A stretch of DNA of 43,602 nucleotides from assembly GCF_015523185.1 (NCBI RefSeq), contig NZ_WAKV01000076.1, forward strand, positions 1-43,602. Direction: 5' to 3'. How positions within the stretch are numbered: the stretch's first letter is position 1; each line of letters starts with the position of its first letter. The stretch is from Thermococcus sp. Lineage in GTDB: Archaea; Methanobacteriota_B; Thermococci; Thermococcales; Thermococcaceae. The position numbers and the translations under genes were made by a program. Below the pieces are notes generated by a model. The model saw nothing but the letters and a program-made list of their open reading frames with translations, was not told the origin of the DNA and did not search any database. Shown in pieces: positions 39,472 to 43,602 of this stretch.

Positions 39472-42129
39472 TCACGCCTTCGACGAAAGAATTAACCCAT
39501 CCTCACGCTCAACAACCAACCCCCTCTCACGCGCCAGCTCAACAGCATACCTCGCCTTCTCCTTCTCGACGCCAAGGCTCTCCAAGAAATCCAGCACCTC
39601 GCCGAGAGGGACCTTTGAATAATACCTATGAAGCTTCTCCATAACCTCCTCAACCTTCCTCAAAAGCTCAAGCTCTTCTTTACTCGCCTGCGCCTCAATC
39701 TCCCCAAACACTGACCAGTCCACATCACCATCACCCCACGACCTAATGGCCGCCGTGAACACCTCCTCAGCAGCTAAAACATCCTTCAACTCCACCCTAT
39801 CGGAAAGCCTCAGCAGAGCGTTCGCCAACGCCAGCCTCTTAAGAATCCCACGAAGTCTCATCGAATACTTGAACCCAGCATTCGCCAACGCCCTGTTCAC
39901 CGCCATACCAAACCGCTTAATCTCCTGCCGAGCCTCATCCGTAAACACAGGCCTAAGCTCGCGAACGTAGAGAAACAGCTTCCTCAACAGCTCCTCCGGA
40001 ATCTCCCTCTGAACCTCACCAGCCTCAAACCTGTCCTGGTGCTCATAGATGGCCTCAATAACCCGCTCATCCCTCGGCTGACGCAGGACAAAAATCACAT
40101 CAAACCTATCCAAGAGCGAAGAAGGTAAAGTAATCTGCTCAAACACCCCCTTGTAGTCATTGAAGTAACCACCAATCGGGTTCGCCACAGCAACAACGCT
40201 CTCCATAGTCTTGAGCGTTGTCGAGATTGAGGCCTTAGAAAACGGCACCAAGCCATAACTCATGCCACTGTGCATCCTAGCATAATCCTCAGCCTTCGCC
40301 TTCTCGAACTCATCGAGCGCAAGGACAAAGCCATTGGCGCGAACCATCAGGCCACCGCGGAAGACCCACTCACCCGTGAGTTCCTCCCGCTCAGGCATGC
40401 CAATAAGGCCAGCACCACTCAAATTAGCTCCATCCCCATAAACCGCCACCGTGATGTTCTGAATATCCCTGATAATCCTGCTCTTCCCCGTCCCCTTATC
40501 GCCAACCGCCAAGACGTTAATCCACAGCCTCTCATCACCGGGACCCAACTCCTTCGGACTCGCAATCGCGTAAACCACAGCCTTCTTGAAAAACCACAGC
40601 TCCAGCAAAAGGTCCTTATCCGCAAAAATCTGCGGAGCCAGAGACCGAGCCACCGCATCAGGAAGACCATCCCCGTACCTCTCCCTCAGCTTCCTGACCT
40701 CGGCAATGTCCTCCTCCGACAGCTCAACAGGTTCAGCATCAAGGAACTCCACATGCAGGACCTCCAGAACCATATCATTATTCTGCCTCCTGTTCTTATG
40801 CACCGTATCCCTCAACACCCCCGTGACCAGGACACGGTCACCCGGCGAAAGAGAAACATCAGGCCGAAGCATGTAGGCCGAGACCTTCGACGGTTGCTCC
40901 TTATTCCCAAGGTCCTCAACCATGTCCTGAAGCGAGAAGAAGATGATGTCCTTAACCACACTCTTCCGCGGGTCCACGAACAAATTCCTCGAACCACACG
41001 CCTCACACTTCGCCGGCCACTCCACCTTCGCCACAGGGTCCTGCACACGAACCATCTCATGCCCGCAATCCCTGCACACGAAAACCATCTTCTCATAGAA
41101 CAACTTCTTCCTGCTCGTGACCCCCGAGACCATAGCCCTGACAGTAACCATCTTCCCCAGCTCCCTATCACGGAGGTCCTTCACCCGAACAGCCTCACCA
41201 ACATTCGTGAAGCGAACACCATAATCCCCCGGCTCAAGCATGAGATAATCCCTACGGAAAACCCTCAGCGCAGTCTCAAAAACCTCCACCGCCATCTCGG
41301 GGTCATCCACAACGACCTCCGCCAGCTCAGGGTTGTAAGAACGCAGTTCCTGCCAGTCAATCAGGAGATAATCCTTGTGTGTAAACGTAGCCAAGTCAAT
41401 GACCTTCTGCTTGTAAACGTTCGAGTAGAAATCAATGACAGCCTCAACCAGCCTCTCCTTATCAGCCTCCCTAAGCTCCTCCTGTTTTTGGAGGACCTCA
41501 CGCTCCTTAGCCAGAACTAAGTATTTGTTCCAAATCAGCTCCTTCGTCTTCTCCATCAAGCGGTAGTACCTGACTCCAGTAATCGAATCCTTCCTCTTAT
41601 AGACCATAGAAGAGTTGTTCACCGCGACCATTGCTTTCTTTAGTGAACTGTGAGAGAGTTGCTGGCCGAGCAGTTTCTCCGACCACTGGAGTGTCAGCTC
41701 TTTCAGTTCCTGTGCTGATAACTCATCATGAGTCAGAAGGACGTAGAATGGAACGACCTTATACGGCCTGTCTATCGTGTCTATAGTTTCTCTGATTGCC
41801 TTAAGAAGCAATGAAATGTTTTCTTTTCCAGCGTTTTCATCCGAGTTTTCATGATTCCCAGCGTTTGGGAACGTGGGAATTTCGGATGTTAGAGTTCCCA
41901 ACCCATTTTGGGAACTCTTGGGAACTTGGGAATTTTCCGTTCCCGTTCCCAATGTGTGTATATACTCCTCTAGCTCTGCGATGGGGACTGTGTCGTCTTC
42001 ATCATACCCGAGTGCTTTAGCAACATTGATGAGTGAGTTCGGCAGGGTCTTCACTTCTACCTCGGTCTTCCCCTTCTCCTTCAGCATGTGGATTATTCCC
42101 AAAGCGAACTGGACGTTAATCTCGCTCAT
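39472..42129 (-). CDS. mcm: Provirus-encoded MCM replicative helicase
   Basis: An 885-residue MCM. From about residue 225 it is a standard MCM: zinc motif C352, C355, C375, C378 in the N-terminal domain, Walker A GDKGTGKS (543-550), Walker B LALDEF (603-608), arginine finger SLLDRFD (671-677) and a winged-helix-like C-terminus. The first 220 residues are extra: a small helical domain, a low-complexity linker (61-103) and a probable winged helix (104-195). T. kodakarensis MCM1 and MCM2 are also provirus-encoded, separate from the cellular MCM3. The ATG at 42129 follows GGAGGTGGT. Confidence 0.93.
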   Translation of the reverse strand: MSEINVQFALGIIHMLKEKGKTEVEVKTLPNSLINVAKALGYDEDDTVPIAELEEYIHTLGTGTENSQVPKSSQNGLGTLTSEIPTFPNAGNHENSDENAGKENISLLLKAIRETIDTIDRPYKVVPFYVLLTHDELSAQELKELTLQWSEKLLGQQLSHSSLKKAMVAVNNSSMVYKRKDSITGVRYYRLMEKTKELIWNKYLVLAKEREVLQKQEELREADKERLVEAVIDFYSNVYKQKVIDLATFTHKDYLLIDWQELRSYNPELAEVVVDDPEMAVEVFETALRVFRRDYLMLEPGDYGVRFTNVGEAVRVKDLRDRELGKMVTVRAMVSGVTSRKKLFYEKMVFVCRDCGHEMVRVQDPVAKVEWPAKCEACGSRNLFVDPRKSVVKDIIFFSLQDMVEDLGNKEQPSKVSAYMLRPDVSLSPGDRVLVTGVLRDTVHKNRRQNNDMVLEVLHVEFLDAEPVELSEEDIAEVRKLRERYGDGLPDAVARSLAPQIFADKDLLLELWFFKKAVVYAIASPKELGPGDERLWINVLAVGDKGTGKSRIIRDIQNITVAVYGDGANLSGAGLIGMPEREELTGEWVFRGGLMVRANGFVLALDEFEKAKAEDYARMHSGMSYGLVPFSKASISTTLKTMESVVAVANPIGGYFNDYKGVFEQITLPSSLLDRFDVIFVLRQPRDERVIEAIYEHQDRFEAGEVQREIPEELLRKLFLYVRELRPVFTDEARQEIKRFGMAVNRALANAGFKYSMRLRGILKRLALANALLRLSDRVELKDVLAAEEVFTAAIRSWGDGDVDWSVFGEIEAQASKEELELLRKVEEVMEKLHRYYSKVPLGEVLDFLESLGVEKEKARYAVELARERGLVVEREDGLILSSKA
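41855..41952. repeat. Iteron-like cluster of TTGGGAA/TTCCCAA inside the mcm gene
   Basis: Nine copies of GGGAA or its complement occur in 98 bases. They include a perfect 10-bp inverted repeat, GAGTTCCCAA (41892-41901) and TTGGGAACTC (41908-41917), followed by direct TTGGGAAC (41918-41925) and TTGGGAA (41926-41932), then GTTCCC (41939-41944) and GTTCCCAA (41945-41952). They coincide with the part that encodes the protein's low-complexity linker. Replication origin or autoregulatory site is inferred. Confidence 0.7.
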
Positions 42130-42167
42130 CTCAACCACCTCCGTCTCGCGGGGAAGAAAAGAAAGAT

Positions 42168-42356
42168 TCACGAGTCCTCAACCTGTGTAGATCTGAGCAG
42201 ACGGGTGATCTCGTGGCGGTACCTGTTCGCGGTATGGGACTGCTCGCGCAGGTACTTCAACAACAGCTCGTCGCTCCCGAACACCATTGTGCTGTCGTAT
42301 TCCCAAAGGAGAGTGTTCTCGTTGAACCTGTACCTCACCACAAGCCATTCCGTCAC
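42168..42356 (-). CDS. Small soluble protein upstream of mcm
   Basis: A 62-residue protein of no known family, beta-like at first (EWLVVRYRFNENTLLWEYDS), then helical (ELLLKYLREQSHTANRYRHEITRLLRS). The GTG start follows a strong purine-rich ribosome site (GGGAGGGGGAAG) and overlaps the stop of the small gene before. It is the second gene of the replication operon. Confidence 0.6.
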   Translation of the reverse strand: MTEWLVVRYRFNENTLLWEYDSTMVFGSDELLLKYLREQSHTANRYRHEITRLLRSTQVEDS

Positions 42357-42451
42357 TTCTTCCCCCTCCCTGCCTCCCTGAGGAGTATTCCGATCGGCAG
42401 GCCGAGGAAGATACCAAAGAGGAAGCCGATCAGGAAGAAGATTGGGTCCAT
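42353..42451 (-). CDS. 32-residue one-helix membrane protein
   Basis: A short gene starting MDPIFFLIGFLFGIFLGLPI and ending REAGRGKK: one long hydrophobic helix and a basic tail. GGAGGTGATAG precedes the ATG; the TGA overlaps the GTG of the next gene. It heads the mcm operon. Not found by usual length cut-offs. Confidence 0.65.
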   Translation of the reverse strand: MDPIFFLIGFLFGIFLGLPIGILLREAGRGKK

Positions 42452-42508
42452 GCTATCACCTCCGAAAGGGTTAAGTTGTCAAAAATCGAAAGCTCGGCTG
42501 GTGGTGTG

Positions 42509-42904
42509 ATGTCGGAGGCCGAGGAGCTGAAGAAGGACCTGGAGGAGATCGACAAACTGATGGAGGAGGAGTCCAAGACGAACCCCGAGTACGAGCTTAG
42601 GCAGATCCAGGTCTTCTTTGATGGTGTTGAGAGGCTGTTGGACAAGTATTTGGAGTACAAGAAGTCTATGTTTCCGCAGGAGAAGGACCTTGAGCGGATG
42701 AAGTACCGGTACTGGATGGTGGTTACACTGGGGGTAACTGCACTTGTTACCGTGGTCTTGATAATGATATTTTTTCTCTCTACCAAGCGGATTATGAGCA
42801 GTGAGGGGGTGTCATTTCTCCTTGGTACGATTGTGGGATACCTCTTCAGCACGCTCACGATGGTGATAAACGGCCTGCTGAAGCCTGATAAGCAAGAGGG
42901 ATGA
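42509..42904 (+). CDS. Membrane protein with N-terminal coiled coil
   Basis: A 131-residue protein: an acidic coiled coil (about 1-60, EAEELKKDLEEIDKLMEEE), then two membrane helices (about 70-91, VVTLGVTALVTVVLIMIFF, and 98-120). The ATG at 42509 follows GGTGGTGTG; a TTG at 42476 is open in frame but lies in the promoter region. It diverges from the mcm operon. Its shape resembles holin-like or superinfection-exclusion-like membrane proteins, with no match claimed. Confidence 0.65.
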   Translation: MSEAEELKKDLEEIDKLMEEESKTNPEYELRQIQVFFDGVERLLDKYLEYKKSMFPQEKDLERMKYRYWMVVTLGVTALVTVVLIMIFFLSTKRIMSSEGVSFLLGTIVGYLFSTLTMVINGLLKPDKQEG

Positions 42905-42914
42905 TTCATGAACC

Positions 42915-43427
42915 TCACCTTCCCACCAGCTCGCGGATGAACTTCACCATTCCCCTCGGAGAGTAGCGTTTCGCCTTCTCCAGTGGAAGGAGAACCACTT
43001 TTCTTCCATCCGAGAGCTCGCGCCTTATGGCGAGGCCTTTCTCAACCTTCCAGACGAGCCATTTTGTCCTGGTCTTCACAATGTAGTAAGCGGGAACACC
43101 GATGAAGTTGCTAAGGTCCTCAAGGAATGTGTATTGAGGCTCGTCAAACATTGCGTAGCCGTCGCTCTCCTGGAGCTGGTACCTGCTCTTTACCTCGAGG
43201 ATGGCCGATGGCAGGCCGGCCTTGAAGTCCCAAAGAATGAGGTCAACGTCGAAGAGGCCGAGCCTTGTGAGGCCGTATTCTTCCTTGGCCTCCTCGAGGA
43301 GGTCTGAGAATTCTTCGTGAGCGTCGAAGCCGTGGAGCTGGTTGATTATTGCCGAAACCGTCCTGCGCCTGAGCCTCCGTATTTCGTGGCTGGTGGTGAT
43401 GAGGTTCCGCCTGTCGCCGTCGCTCAT
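42915..43427 (-). CDS. PD-(D/E)XK nuclease-like protein
   Basis: A 170-residue soluble protein. The pattern FDVDLILWDFKAGLPSAILE, then VK, gives D62, E78 and K80, the spacing of PD-(D/E)XK nucleases; the fold continues with a helix and YYIVKTRTKWLVWKV. It may be a resolvase- or restriction-like endonuclease of the element. GGAGGGAGACG precedes the ATG, which overlaps the stop of the acidic gene before it. The family call is inferred from motif and secondary-structure pattern. Confidence 0.6.
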   Translation of the reverse strand: MSDGDRRNLITTSHEIRRLRRRTVSAIINQLHGFDAHEEFSDLLEEAKEEYGLTRLGLFDVDLILWDFKAGLPSAILEVKSRYQLQESDGYAMFDEPQYTFLEDLSNFIGVPAYYIVKTRTKWLVWKVEKGLAIRRELSDGRKVVLLPLEKAKRYSPRGMVKFIRELVGR

Positions 43428-43602
43428 GCGTCTCCCTCCTCACTGTCGAAGGAATTTTCTCCTTGAGAGTCGAAGATTTCTTCGCTCAGGTCCTCGGCGA
43501 AAGAATCTTCGTCTTCAGGCAGATCCCCAAGGAATTCCCTGAGTTCCTGAGGGTCGGCGAAGTACTCGTCAACTTCCCCAAAATCCTCCCAGTCGAAAGA
43601 AT
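43424..43602 (-). CDS. Very acidic protein, C-terminal part (cut by window edge)
   Basis: The frame is open from the right edge to a TGA at 43424 that overlaps the ATG of the nuclease-like gene. The visible 58 residues are highly acidic (e.g. DWEDFGEVDEYF, PEDEDSFAEDLSEE) with many Phe, Ser and Glu. The start lies beyond the window. Codon pattern is that of a real gene. It could be a DNA-mimic or a partner of the nuclease; this is speculation. Confidence 0.6.
   Translation of the reverse strand, partial: SFDWEDFGEVDEYFADPQELREFLGDLPEDEDSFAEDLSEEIFDSQGENSFDSEEGDA

Larger units (their letters stand above)
27154..43602. mobile_element. Integrated provirus of TKV4/pTN3 type, left end and at least 16.4 kb
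   Basis: The region starts in a split tRNA-Leu gene and carries an archaeal tyrosine integrase, a likely double-jelly-roll capsid protein, an A32/FtsK-HerA type packaging ATPase, an MCM helicase, many small virion-like membrane proteins and several PIN toxin cassettes. This set is that of the provirus TKV4 of T. kodakarensis and plasmid-virus pTN3 of T. nautili. The right attachment site is not within the window, so the element continues beyond 43,602. Confidence 0.9.

Noticed and set aside
40270-41520. 416-codon open frame on the plus strand opposite the mcm gene
   Set aside because: It is antisense to the secure MCM frame, has an odd composition (His, Arg, Pro, Leu rich) and no ribosome site; long shadow frames are common in high-GC codon positions.
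42900-43602. Right attachment site of the provirus
   Set aside because: No second copy of the tRNA-Leu 5' segment (GCGGGGGTTGCC) was seen near the right end, so the element must continue outside.
1-43602. CRISPR arrays, insertion sequences and rRNA genes
   Set aside because: No regularly spaced 28-30 bp repeats, transposase motifs with terminal repeats, or rRNA stretches were seen on either strand.

Overview
The window is a piece of a Thermococcus-type (Thermococcales, Euryarchaeota) chromosome carrying most of an integrated virus-like element. The host assignment rests on gene content and signals: NAD(P)-type hyperthermophile glutamate dehydrogenase, archaeal proteasome beta, aCPSF1 ribonuclease, ribosomal protein L15e, RNase P subunit Rpp30, TrpB2, NikR, a GH57 branching enzyme with a helix-hairpin-helix tail, TATA boxes of the form TTTATA/TTTAAA, GGTGA/GGAGG ribosome sites, and common GTG/TTG starts. 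The species cannot be named from this window.

Region 1 to about 27.1 kb is ordinary chromosome. From the left: a five-gene operon for an ABC exporter with secreted partners (312-3564); a prolidase-like peptidase and a PAP2 phosphatase facing rpl15e; a vapBC pair; an RNA-binding protein plus RNase P Rpp30; trpB2; three tandem paralogous membrane-anchored proteins; nikR; the ribosome-quality-control factor RqcH/NEMF; the GH57 branching enzyme; an NSS-family sodium symporter with a 36-residue partner that standard ORF length cut-offs miss; a C/D box guide RNA candidate between that transporter and gdhA; a kinase-like protein; psmB; the aCPSF1 terminator nuclease; an EMC6-like membrane protein; and rpiA.

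From 27,154 to the right edge lies a provirus of the TKV4/pTN3 type. It starts in a tRNA-Leu(CAA) gene, of which only the 5' 42 nt remain here, joined in frame to a nearly complete tyrosine integrase. The rest of the tRNA and the other attachment site lie beyond the window. The element has two large leftward operons. The late/structural operon (34,226 to 28,296) encodes the likely double-jelly-roll major capsid protein, a 26-residue arginine-rich peptide, many small one-helix membrane proteins and beta-rich spike-like proteins. The packaging operon (38,609 to 36,116) encodes an A32/FtsK-HerA type packaging ATPase and membrane-anchored proteins. Both start from the same 31-bp promoter/operator block (26 of 31 bases identical). 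Replication is represented by an 885-residue MCM helicase whose 5' coding region contains a dense cluster of TTGGGAA/TTCCCAA iterons.

The packaging operon is bracketed by two outward-facing, homologous three-gene PIN-toxin cassettes (two small antitoxin-like proteins plus a VapC each), and a third PIN gene with different partners sits between the operons. The rightmost genes are a PD-(D/E)XK nuclease-like protein and a very acidic protein cut by the window edge. The most unusual items are the duplicated tripartite toxin cassettes, the protamine-like peptide next to the capsid gene, the iteron cluster in the helicase gene, the shared late promoter block, and the capture of the host tRNA promoter by the integrase.
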